Shown piece by piece: positions 44,855 through 54,348 of a DNA stretch of 64,000 nt. Each line of letters opens with the position of its first letter. Position 1 is the first letter of the stretch. The stretch is from Mantis religiosa. Lineage: Eukaryota > Arthropoda > Insecta > Mantodea > Mantidae. Below the pieces are notes generated by a model. The model made no database searches, was not told the origin of the DNA, and was given only the letters and a program-made list of their open reading frames with translations. The position numbers and the translations under genes are program-made. The stretch lies in contig CM060958.1 in the NCBI GenBank assembly GCA_030765055.1, positions 6,645,849-6,709,848 of the forward strand, read 5' to 3'.

Positions 44855-46081
44855 CTATTTTGAGGACATGTTTCGCAAATCTTCGTTTGCATCTACGGCT
44901 CTTGTGCGACTGACGCTAGATCCAGCGGTGTAGGTAATTCTGGGGTTGTTGCTGCCATCTGTTGATTTAGTGATGAACTGAAATGTGGGATTCTCTTCTA
45001 GCTGGATTTCAAAGTTCATTAGTTGGTTTTTATGTTTTTCTATGTATATCCTCTCCCATATGACGAGTTCACTATATTTTTGTACGTATTTTAGTAATTC
45101 TGTGCTATCTTCAATTTCATGATTTTCAGACCAGAAATGAGCTGCTATTGCGGACTTATCAATATTTTTGTATCTTAAGTGCCTGAAGTGTTCTTTCTTT
45201 CTAGTGCCTATGTTCCTTTTTGTCCTTCCTATGTAAATTTTTTCACAGTCTTTACACTTAATTTTGTAAATGCCTGACTTTTCCTCTGGTTTTATCTTAT
45301 CAGTATTATTACTGTGAAGTAGGTTTTTAATGTTGTAATTGTTTTTTGGTGCCAATGTTATATTGTATTTCTTGAATATTTTTTGGAACTTTTTTGTGGC
45401 CCAGGGGTGGTAAGTAAATTTAGCAAATCTAGTTTCTTGTTTTATTGGTGTGAGAGCTGTGATCTGTTTTAATTTCTTTTGAAGTTTGAATAATTTTAGT
45501 TTTTGATCTACAAGGTTTTTTCCATATCCATTTTTAATTGCAGTTTTTAAGATTTGATGGTATTCGTTTTGATATTCTTGCTGGCTGAGAGGTAGATTTA
45601 CTAATCTGTGTGTCAGACTGTTGATGGTTGCATGTTTGTGTGGAATTGGGTTGAAACTATTTGCTTTGATGTAATTATCTGTGTGTGTTGCTTTTCTATG
45701 AATGCCAAATTCTAGTTTTTCATTGCCTTTTTTTATTTTAAGGTCTAAAAAAGGTAGAGTACAGTCCTCTTCAGTTTCTACTGTGAATTGTATGCTGGGT
45801 TCTTGCAGGTTGAGTAGTTTCAAAGCATCATCTATTAGTTTGTAGGGCACTATTGCAAAGATGTCGTCTACGTATCTGTACCATGTTTTAAACATATGAG
45901 GGAAGGCTTTAGTAATATGTGTTTCGAAAAAGCTCATGTATAGATTGGCCAAAAATGGTGATAGCGGGCTTCCCATAGCTAGTCCTGAAATTTGTTTGTA
46001 ATATTTTCCATCGAAGACAAAATAATTTTGATGTATACATAATTCAGTCATTGCCACATATTCTTCTATTGCATTGGCATC
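44855..46081 (-). pseudogene. PLE A protein, minus copy (RT palm to GIY-YIG)
   Basis: Open from DANAIEEYV to the stop, with no internal break. Contains SGLAMGSPLSPFLANLYMSF (RT), WYRYVDDIFAIVP with the catalytic YVDD, ILKTAIKNGYGKN in the thumb, FTYHPWATKKFQ, then SGIYKIKCKDCEKIYIGRTK, RNIGTRKKEHFRHLRY and NHEIEDSTELL of the GIY-YIG endonuclease, and MNFEIQLEENP near the end. The N-terminal RT motifs are missing, so it cannot be a complete enzyme. Confidence 0.92.
44862..44902 (-). ncRNA. Degenerate hammerhead, minus end of PLE A
   Basis: Same sequence as 47534-47573. Stem I GAG/CUC, stem II GCAAA...UUUGC, GAAA and CAUGUC are intact, but CUGANGA reads CCGUAGA. Overlaps the last codons of the protein. 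Confidence 0.5.
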
Positions 46082-47580
46082 ACAAACCCAACATACCCAT
46101 GAGACCCATTGTAAATAATATAAACACTCCTACTTACCTTCTGGCAAAATGGCTAACCAAAAAATTTCAGTCCTTTCCACAATTCCATACTCTGAGTATA
46201 AAAAACTCTTTAGACCTGGTAGAAAAAATTCAAAATCTTAAACTAAAACCTCATGACACTTTAGTATCCTTTGATGTCCGCTCCCTCTTCCCTAGCATTC
46301 CATTAGACAAACTTTTGATTCAACTGAAAAAATGGCTAAATTCTATAAACCTGGATGCCAATGCAATAGAAGAATATGTGGCAATGACTGAATTATGTAT
46401 ACATCAAAATTATTTTGTCTTCGATGGAAAATATTACAAACAAATTTCAGGACTAGCTATGGGAAGCCCGCTATCACCATTTTTGGCCAATCTATACATG
46501 AGCTTTTTCGAAACACATATTACTAAAGCCTTCCCTCATATGTTTAAAACATGGTACAGATACGTAGACGACATCTTTGCAATAGTGCCCTACAAACTAA
46601 TAGATGATGCTTTGAAACTACTCAACCTGCAAGAACCCAGCATACAATTCACAGTAGAAACTGAAGAGGACTGTACTCTACCTTTTTTAGACCTTAAAAT
46701 AAAAAAAGGCAATGAAAAACTAGAATTTGGCATTCATAGAAAAGCAACACACACAGATAATTACATCAAAGCAAATAGTTTCAACCCAATTCCACACAAA
46801 CATGCAACCATCAACAGTCTGACACACAGATTAGTAAATCTACCTCTCAGCCAGCAAGAATATCAAAACGAATACCATCAAATCTTAAAAACTGCAATTA
46901 AAAATGGATATGGAAAAAACCTTGTAGATCAAAAACTAAAATTATTCAAACTTCAAAAGAAATTAAAACAGATCACAGCTCTCACACCAATAAAACAAGA
47001 AACTAGATTTGCTAAATTTACTTACCACCCCTGGGCCACAAAAAAGTTCCAAAAAATATTCAAGAAATACAATATAACATTGGCACCAAAAAACAATTAC
47101 AACATTAAAAACCTACTTCACAGTAATAATACTGATAAGATAAAACCAGAGGAAAAGTCAGGCATTTACAAAATTAAATGTAAAGACTGTGAAAAAATTT
47201 ACATAGGAAGGACAAAAAGGAACATAGGCACTAGAAAGAAAGAACACTTCAGGCACTTAAGATACAAAAATATTGATAAGTCCGCAATAGCAGCTCATTT
47301 CTGGTCTGAAAATCATGAAATTGAAGATAGCACAGAATTACTAAAATACGTACAAAAACATAGTGAACTCGTCATATGGGAGAGGATATACATAGAAAAA
47401 CATAAAAACCAACTAATGAACTTTGAAATCCCGCTAGAAGAGAATCCCACATTTCAGTTCATCACTAAATCAACAGATGGCAGCAACAACCCCAGAATTA
47501 CCCACACCGCTGGATCTAGCGTCAGTCGCACAAGAGCCGTAGATGCAAACGAAGATTTGCGAAACATGTCCTCAAAATAG
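46081..47580 (+). pseudogene. PLE A protein, plus copy (longer RT to GIY-YIG)
   Basis: Starts inside the RT at HKPNIPMRPIVNNINTPTYL. The preceding ATG at 46051 is in antisense of the other copy and is not a real start. Motifs in order: DTLVSFDVRSLFPSIPLDKL (first catalytic D region), SGLAMGSPLSPFLANLYMSF, WYRYVDDIFAI, the thumb, GIY-YIG (SGIYKIKCKDCEKIYIGRTK), and ending VDANEDLRNMSSK. PLE proteins combine RT and GIY-YIG nicking for target-primed reverse transcription. About 500 residues are present; complete PLE proteins are longer, with the N-terminus lost. The frame is intact. Confidence 0.93.
47534..47573 (+). ncRNA. Degenerate hammerhead, plus end of PLE A
   Basis: GAG-CCGUAGA-U-GCAAA...UUUGC-GAAA-CAUGUC-CUC. 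Three stems and the GAAA box are kept; two normally invariant bases of CUGANGA are changed. Because both arms share the change it predates the palindrome. The motif is also coding (VDANEDLRNMSS), which may explain the drift or constrain it. Probably inactive. Confidence 0.5.
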
Positions 47581-47717
47581 GTACGAAAGTGAAGCAGATG
47601 TGTAAAAAATGCGACCCATCTAAAATTTAATAATTTTTCGCTTCACTGTGGTGTTCCAATACAGTTGAATCTCGATATTCTGTTACTTACTTTCTGACTG
47701 CAATTAGTTTTTTCACT

Positions 47718-47806
47718 TATTCAGATAACTCACCCTGACCGAGATTCAAAATTGGGACCTCTTGAATGTGAAGCAGACATGCTACCATCTGCGCTGCAGA
47801 GGCAAG
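47718..47806 (-). mobile_element. SINE family A, promoter-half fragment
   Basis: Complement of the head only: A box degraded, B box as GATTCAAAATTGGGAC on plus, GTGAAGCAGACATGCTACCA. The body is missing. Confidence 0.7.
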
Positions 47807-48089
47807 CTTTACGAATTACTAGAAAAATATAACCAATAGCAAAAAAATCTCTGAAATAGTTAATGCACAAGAAAATTTTATTTCACATGAATTGTGTTTT
47901 TTATTGGGATCTACTTTTTATATCATAAGGTTTGTCTGCTCTTATGGCTTACAAGTGGTATAGAATTCTACAAAATTCATTTAGAATAAAGAGGACTTAA
48001 CAGGCTCCTTTCTTGGAAATGTTGAAAACAGTGTTGTTGTAATAAATTAAATTTAAAGGGAGTCGATTAATGACACTAAACAACACTTA

Positions 48090-48735
48090 CTTTTAAGTTT
48101 TCCTGGAACATGACTTTGCCTCCATTGTCAACCAGACATCGACTGGTTCTCAGTGGTGTAGCTGGCGATATTTTGTTATAGGTCTCCTCTGGTGGCGGTT
48201 CGAGAAACTTATGAACAAATCGTTCTGGTAGATGTCAAAATTGAACACTTTGTTCCTATTTTTTTAAATGAAGATTTGTTCCCATGTGGACAGTTCTTGT
48301 TTTCCTGATGTATGTTTTAGTAATTTTGGTTCTGGATTTATGTTGTGTTTTTTTTTCCAAAAATGCATGGCAACTGCTTATTTTTCTAATTGTCTATATT
48401 TTATGTTCCTAAAGTGTTCCTTTGCTCTTGTTTCTAAATTTCTTTTGGTTTTTCCAATATAAATTTGACTACAGTCACAGCATTCAATTTGATATATACC
48501 AGACTTTTTGTTAGATGGAATGGCATCTTTTATGTTTGAGCAAATTAGGTTCTTTAAGGAGTAATGAGTGACTGGTGCTAGTTGAATATTTTGTTTTTTG
48601 AAGCCTTTTTTGAATTTACCAAAGGCCCATGGATGGTAAGTGAATTTTTTGAAAATCAGCCAGCTACACCACTGAGAACCAGTTGACGATGGAGGCAAAG
48701 TCTCTGAAACATGTTCTGGGAAAATTTAAATTTAA
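48090..48735 (-). mobile_element. Penelope-like element C, foldback
   Basis: The minus frame (about 48660-48380) has KKFTYHPWAFGKFKKGFKKQ, SGIYQIECCDCSQIYIGKTK and RNLETRAKEHFRNIKYRQLE (GIY-YIG). In another frame it continues AVAMHFWKKKHNINPEPKLL and STWEQIFI. No RT. Both ends carry an inverted copy of CCAGCTACACCACTGAGAAC and GGAGGCAAAGTC (left 48095-48168, right 48658-48735). Confidence 0.85.
48679..48719 (+). ncRNA. Hammerhead motif, right end of PLE C (one core change)
   Basis: Stem I CCAG (48679-48682) pairs perfectly with CUGG (48716-48719). UUGACGA (canonical CUGACGA with one change) is at 48683-48689, stem II GGAG...CUCU, GAAA at 48706-48709, self-complementary ACAUGU, cleavage-site U at 48715. 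The left-end copy has lost GAAA. Confidence 0.65.
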
Positions 48736-49044
48736 CTTTACAGTCTGTTGAACAATTGAATATACACATTACATTTGGTGTTAATATTTTAAAAGTCAAT
48801 GTAATCTTTTAGGGAATCAAAAATAAAATTGTTTTTCTGTATTTCTCAACATAATCTCCAGGAAGGCTAAATATGTGTCATATTGGTGTTCTAATTTAAT
48901 TAAACCATCTCTGTAGTGCAATTTATCATGATCCTTAAAATAACTGTTTACCACATCAACGATCTCCTTGCTGTGAAATCTTCGTCCTCCAAGACATTTT
49001 TGAGGTTCGGCAACAGGTGGTAGTCACTGGGTGCTGATCTTGCC

Positions 49045-49605
49045 GATACTGACTCAAGTACTTACAATAAATAGTAAGTCACCACAAACGGTGTATCTCA
49101 GATGCGAGAGCCCCTAGTGGTCTACCGGAGAAATACAGGAGTCAATTGGAGAATTTAATGTCATGATGACAAATTGGCCATGGTAGCTCAATGGGTAAGA
49201 GCAACTGGACGGAAACCATTAGACCCGTGGTTCAAATCCCAGCCGTTGCATTGAATTTTTCATGTTGACTCTATCAATCCAACATCTTAGCCTGTATATG
49301 GCTAGTGTGAAGAAATGATTAATTTCCATCAATTAACTTAAACAACAAGAGTTAAAATGATGAAGCCTGGGACTCAAGCACTTACAATAGTAAGTTGCCA
49401 TAAGCGGTGTATCTCGGATACGGGAGCCCCTAGTGGTTTATCGAGGAAATACATGAGTCAATTGGAGAATTTAATGTCATGACAGCAAATTGGCCATGGT
49501 AGCTCAATTGGTAAGAGCGACTGGATGGAAACCAGGAGATCTGTGATTCACATCCCAACCGTGGCATTGAATTTTTCATGTCGACTCTATCAACACATTT
49601 TGTAT
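49045..49605 (+). mobile_element. tRNA-bearing repeat (family B), two tandem copies
   Basis: Two about 300-bp copies in direct order (49045-49345 and 49346-49605). Each has GGTGTATCTCGGATACGGGA-type sequence, CCCCTAGTGG, TGGAGAATTTAATGTCATGA, the A box TAGCTCAATGGG or TAGCTCAATTGG, and a B box GGTTCAAATCC (first) or GATTCACATCC (second). The tRNA-like part is in the middle of the unit, not at its start. Confidence 0.82.
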
Positions 49606-50464
49606 TTTTACAATAAAAAAATCAAAATGATGTTCGAGATTTGAACCTTTGTAGGTCTAGCTGCTACATACTTGTCTATAACCGCTTCGCTAGTAACCGA
49701 GACTCAATTATGAGAGGATTCAGCAGGAGGAAGCTAAAGAGACACGTTCCATGACACCATTGTAAACCGGCCGTGGAAACGATATGAACTTTAGAAAAAT
49801 ATATGCTTCCAGAGTCTGCTCCTCTTTTTTTTTTCTAAGGGTATATATACAAATTTCTAGAGAATCTACCTTCTCCCCTCCACCTTGAGCACAAGATTTT
49901 CTATTGATGTTGTTAAAATGAGCTATTATTTTTTAAATTTTATCTAGTAATTCTCTAGCAGAATAAATAATTAATTAAAACATGTTAGTTTATTATGTCA
50001 ACATATTTATAGAATGAAAAGAATCATGAAGAAAAAAAATTAAAGTTCCCTTTTGATCATTATGTTGTTTTGTATGCTTGATTTTTGTTTTCTGTCATAC
50101 AGCTGGCTTTTAGTAGCTGTGCTCATTCTGGAAGCTTTGGATAGACACAATTGCTGATGTTAGATAATTATGTTAATGTTAAACATTATGATAGCCTTGA
50201 AGCATTTAATTAGATTATAAACAAATGGAATTTACAGAATTTTGGAATACTTAATTCAGAGACATAAGCAATGATGAGCTGACATGGATAATATATTTAC
50301 TACATATAATAATACTTCTGACCTTGCAACATTTATGCTTTCTCTTTTGTTAGCGATTTGCAGAGTTTTATTTTATAAAACTTGGTGGCATTAAGCAGCA
50401 TGCAGCATGTCGAGAGAAACAAGTGAATAATTACAGAATTATCTCACCTATGTGCTTGTTGTAG

Positions 50465-50604
50465 GATCCGGGTAGAACACATGGAGCGGCAATTGGCCAA
50501 CCTGACTGGTCTTGTACAGAAAGCGTTAACTCAAACTCCGACAGCTCCTCGTGAATATCTACAGGTACCCCCTGCCTCCTCAAGAGATGCAACATATCGC
50601 AATG
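50465..50604 (+). CDS. Host gene exon e: diagnostic SRCIN1/KIAA1217-like segment
   Basis: Acceptor TGCTTGTTGTAG before 50465, donor CAATG|GTAAGT after 50604; phase 2 in, phase 1 out. It encodes RIRVEHMERQLANLTGLVQK then ALTQTPTAPREYLQVPPASS and RDATYRN. The HMERQLANLTGLVQKAL segment resembles the conserved MEKQIASLTGLVQ-type motif of vertebrate KIAA1217 and SRCIN1 and of insect CG32809-like coiled-coil proteins. This is the main basis for naming the gene; it precedes the coiled-coil part in those proteins. Confidence 0.85.
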
Positions 50605-51097
50605 GTAAGTGATGTTTGTAACTACAGCAAAGATTGCTTCATCCTAAAGGTCTGTTTCTACATCAAGCCGGTTTATTATGACAAATTTTATCATTTTTCA
50701 TAGTTGCTTAATTGGACTTTTAGATCTAGACTTAAATTATTAAAAACTATATATATATATATGGTCTGAACAAAGAAGTAACAAATTTCTATTTAAGATA
50801 ATGTTGAATGAGTTTTGGGAACTAGAGTTGAGATGGTAGTAGGACCTACTTCTACTTCATAAAACATATCTTTTGGGCTAGGGTGTCACAGTTAAAGGTC
50901 AAAAACATAGAAGTATGAAGTATGATGTTTCATCTGCAACTGAAGGAGCAAATGTAGGGTACTAGAGCTTGTTTGGAGTCAACTTGATTTATATTGTTGA
51001 TGAAGTGAGATTTTAGGGAGTTGCTTGCCAATGCGTGTAAGTGGGATATCCGCTTTCACCCTGCAATGGCGCTTGGGGGCATTTTAAAACTATGAGA

Positions 51098-53277
51098 ACT
51101 GATCAACAAAGACAGACTGATTTTTTTTTCACAGATGTTTGTTACTGCAATTCAATGTTTACATGATCTTTTTCAAAGTAGTCCCCTCCTACTTCAATGT
51201 ACTTTTTATAGCGTCCCTGCCAATCCTTGAACACGTGCTGAGACTGTTCTTTGTCAGGTCCTTGAGAATCGCCTCACTTTTCTTGAGCACTGCTTCAGAG
51301 TTCTCAAATCGAATACCCATAAGCTTTGCCTTTTAGTGATGGGAATAAAAAAAAAGGTCACAGGGTCAAGATTGGGCTATAAGGTGGATGTGGTACACAG
51401 GTAATGTTGAATCGAAACAGAAACTGCATGACTTGATTTGCGATGTGGGGCCGTGCATTGTCATGATGAAGTCGTCACCCAGTCCGAGAAAGCTCTGGTC
51501 ATTTCTTTGCAATGTGCTTCCTCAGTGTAGTCAATACTGACCTGTAATATGCTGCTGTAACAGTAGTGTGAGGGGGAACTGCATGTGACGTGAGACCGTG
51601 CATTGTCATGATGAAGTCGTCACCCAGTCCGAGAAAGCTCTGGTCGTTTCTTTGTAATGTGCTTCCTCAGTGTAGCCAATACTGACGTGTAGTATGCTGC
51701 TGTAGCAGTAGTGTGAGGGGGAACTGCATGTGATGTGAGGCCATGCATTGTCATGATGAAGTCGTCACCCAGTCCGAGAAAACTCTGGTTGTTTCTTTGT
51801 AATGTGCTTCCTCAGTGTAGCCAATACTGACGTGTAGTGTGCTGCTGTAACAGTAGTGTGAGGGGGAACTGCATGTGATGTGAGGCCATGCATTGTCATG
51901 ATGAAGTCGTCACCCAGTCCGAGAAAACTCTGGTTGTTTCTTTGCAATGTGCTTCCTCAGTGTAGTCAATACTGACCTGTAGTATGCTGCTGTAGCAGTA
52001 GTGTGAGGGGGAACTGCATTTGACGTGAGACCTTGCATTGTCATGATGAAGTCGTCACCCAGTCACAGAAAGCTCTGGTTGTTTCTTTGCAATGTGCTTC
52101 CTCAGTGTAGCCAATACTGACGTGTAGTATGCTGCTGTAACAGTAGTGTGAGGGGGAACTGCATGTGACGTGAGGCCATGCATTGTCATGATGAAGTCGT
52201 CACCCAGTCACAGAAAGCTCTGGTTGTTTCTTTGTAATGTGCTTCCTCAGTAGAGCCAATACTGACATGTAGTATGCTGCTGTAACAGTAGTGTGAGGGG
52301 GAACTGCATGTGACGTAAGGCCATGCATTGTCGTGATGAAGTCGTCACCCAGTCCGAGAAAGCTCTGGTTGTTTCTTTGCAATGTGCTTTCTCAGTGTAG
52401 CCAATACTGACCTGTAGTATGCTGCTGTAACAGTAGTGTGAGGGGGAACTGCAAGCTGGTAAATCATTCCATTACAGTCAAAAAATGTGTTCACCATCAC
52501 TTTCCCTTCAGATGGAACAACTTTTACCTTTTTTTGGTGTTGGAGAACCTGGCGATTTCCACACTGTGCTGGCTTGTTTTCCTTCAGGATCATAATGATG
52601 CAGCCATGACTCATCACCAGTGATAATCGATTTAAAAAATGCATTCCTCCATCAGCAAAGAGACGCAGCATGTCACGGCTTGTCTCCATTTGTACAGCCT
52701 TTTGTTCGGGAGTCAACAGACGTGGCCCCCAACAAGCACAAACTCGGGTCATAGGGAGATGTCATACATAATTGTAAACACACTGCCATATGAAATTCTC
52801 AACACTTCACTGAGGTTATGTAATGTTATACACTGATCCTCTCGGACAATCACAGCAGCTGTGTTGATGTTGACTTCAGTCACAGCAGAAGCCGAAACAC
52901 TAGGCCCACCTTGCTTAAAACTGACAAGTCGGCCTTCTTTGAAGTCCTTGAATCACCTAAACTTTGTTGCATGAGGTAGTGCATCTTCACTGTACGCTTG
53001 CTTCAGCTTTCCATAAGTTTTGGTGGCTGTGTGGTTTAAACGAAAACAGAATTTGATTGCACTGTACTGCTCCTCTTGCATCTCCCCCACTGTCTGGTAT
53101 GTGAAATGCAAGTAGGGTCTACAAAATAGAACATTACTACCAACCTACCAATACGAGAGTGCTGCCACCTACTAACATTATACATAAAAATCTGCTCTTT
53201 TCAAATATTTATGTTAAAGATATTAAAGTATCACAGAAGCTACAGGAAAAAATCAGTCTCAGTCCTTGTTGATTGTA
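51098..53277 (-). mobile_element. Mariner-type element with internal 145-bp array
   Basis: The ends are imperfect inverted repeats: CAACAAAGACAGACTGATTTTT near 51104 and the complement of AATCAGTCTCAGTCCTTGTTG near 53250-53272. The minus transposase has an N-terminal part near 53090-52860 (EEQYSAIKFCFRLNHTATKT-like, decayed), VCACWGPRLLTPEQKAVQME (52740), SHGCIIMILKENKPAQCGNR (decayed first catalytic region), VKVVPSEGKVMVNTFFDCNG and AVPPHTTVTAAYYRSVLATL. It then enters the array, which includes RLHHDNA (second catalytic D). The C-terminal part lies at 51130-51450. Confidence 0.85.
51453..52440 (-). repeat. 145-bp tandem repeat, about 7 copies, from mariner catalytic region
   Basis: GATGAAGTCGTCACCCAGTC recurs at about 51460, 51609, 51754, 51899, 52044, 52189 and 52334, near 145 bp apart. 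On minus each unit runs from AVPPHTTVTAAYY through RKHITKKQPE to RLHHDNA-PH, so every unit carries the second catalytic aspartate motif. 145 is not a multiple of three, so the frame changes between units. Confidence 0.9.
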
Positions 53278-53919
53278 TAAGGTATATCCCTACTGGGAAC
53301 GTGAACGGAAGCAATTGCTTCCATGGTAATAGATGGGAGTCATGATTCCTAGTAGCCCTTGCATTGAACTGAATTGTTGTTTACACCAACTTAAAGAAGT
53401 AATATGGGGATCAGATCTGATTTCATTCTAGTTGATCTTCTATATTAATACTATTGGAATATTTGTATATTTTATATTGTTTTTCTCTTCATGTCAGGAA
53501 TTACAGCTTTTGTTAACTTTTACAAAATTAAAATACACTTTTTGTCACATTTCAAGCCTTTATTGGGTCTGATTCATTTTTTTTGGGGGGGGGGGGGGGG
53601 TCGGGGGTCAAGCTTTTGTATATGTGTGCAAAACGAAAATGCAGCTATTACAATTTAAACTATTTTTAGGGTGAAAACAGATATTGAGGAATTTATATTA
53701 TTAGTTATTCTTAAGATGACTCAGTTGGACCTATGCTAATATTAGCAAATGTTGTGTTAAAAATTAATTAGAGTACTTCTTACCAAAAATTAGCAGTATT
53801 GTGGAAATATCTAAAGCCAGATTCATTTCATTCTTCGTTCTATGCATCACACACCATGACTGCTAGGACGGCAGAAAAGTTCATTGAAGTGGACTTGATG
53901 TCACCCATCTCTGCTCTAG

Positions 53920-53973
53920 GTCACAGCAGCCCAAACATTGTTCAAACACTGGGTGATGAAATTTATACTTCAT
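53920..53973 (+). CDS. Candidate 54-nt cassette exon of the host gene
   Basis: A good polypyrimidine tract and acceptor (CCCATCTCTGCTCTAG) precede 53920; a possible donor CAT|GTTAGT follows 53973. Read in the phase set by exon e it encodes GHSSPNIVQTLGDEIYTS with phase 1 in and out. It has the same length (54 nt) and phases as the exon at 58079, so inclusion or skipping keeps the frame. No independent family match, and the donor is weaker than the others. Confidence 0.45.
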
Positions 53974-54348
53974 GTTAGTATTTTGAATTGACATAATTAA
54001 GAAAAAGTGTTAACGCTGTAGTTTATCACTTAATTCTGGAAAGCAGTGGGGGCTTGTGAGACTACTACCATTTCAAACCTTGTAGCATGCAAAAATTGGT
54101 ATGGACCATCAAGTCATTTTCCTCCAAATAGCACATTTAATTTTATATGGATACAGTTTTATTATTTTCTTCACTGCTATACATGACCTAGGTTTTCTGC
54201 TAATCTTTGTAATGATTGTGGTCTCTGTATATAATTTTCTGCATTCTTCTATATTTACATTTTGAAGTTTGTAGCAATCAATCTCCTTCTGGGTATTTAT
54301 TCTCAGGAAAAAGCAGTAAATAAAAACATATATTTGGTACCATAATTA

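Larger units (their letters stand above)
44802..47632. mobile_element. Penelope-like element A, 1.28-kb palindrome
   Basis: Two near-identical copies lie head to head: minus 44802-46081 and plus 46354-47632, joined by 272 bp that belong to the plus copy's RT. The outer ends match base for base over TTATTAAATTTTAGATG and its complement except for a few changes. The two proteins differ at only a few residues over about 400. Both are 5'-truncated, the minus copy at DANAIEEYV and the plus copy at HKPNIPMRP. This is the partial, inverted arrangement known for PLE insertions. Very recent. Confidence 0.93.
40198..50464. other. Intron d-e (10.3 kb)
   Basis: The most PLE-rich intron: mariner 40714-41924, PLE B 42225-43475, dispersed repeat X with the solo LTR (44010-44760), PLE A 44802-47632, a SINE A fragment at 47718-47806, PLE C 48090-48735, and two tandem tRNA-bearing repeats (49045-49605). 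Nothing is recognised at 40200-40710, 41930-42220, 43480-43850, 47810-48085, 48740-49040 or 49610-50460. Confidence 0.65.

Noticed and set aside
46051..46080. ATG at 46051 as the start of the PLE A protein
   Set aside because: These codons are antisense of the opposite arm; authentic RT sequence begins at HKPNIP, so the real start is lost.
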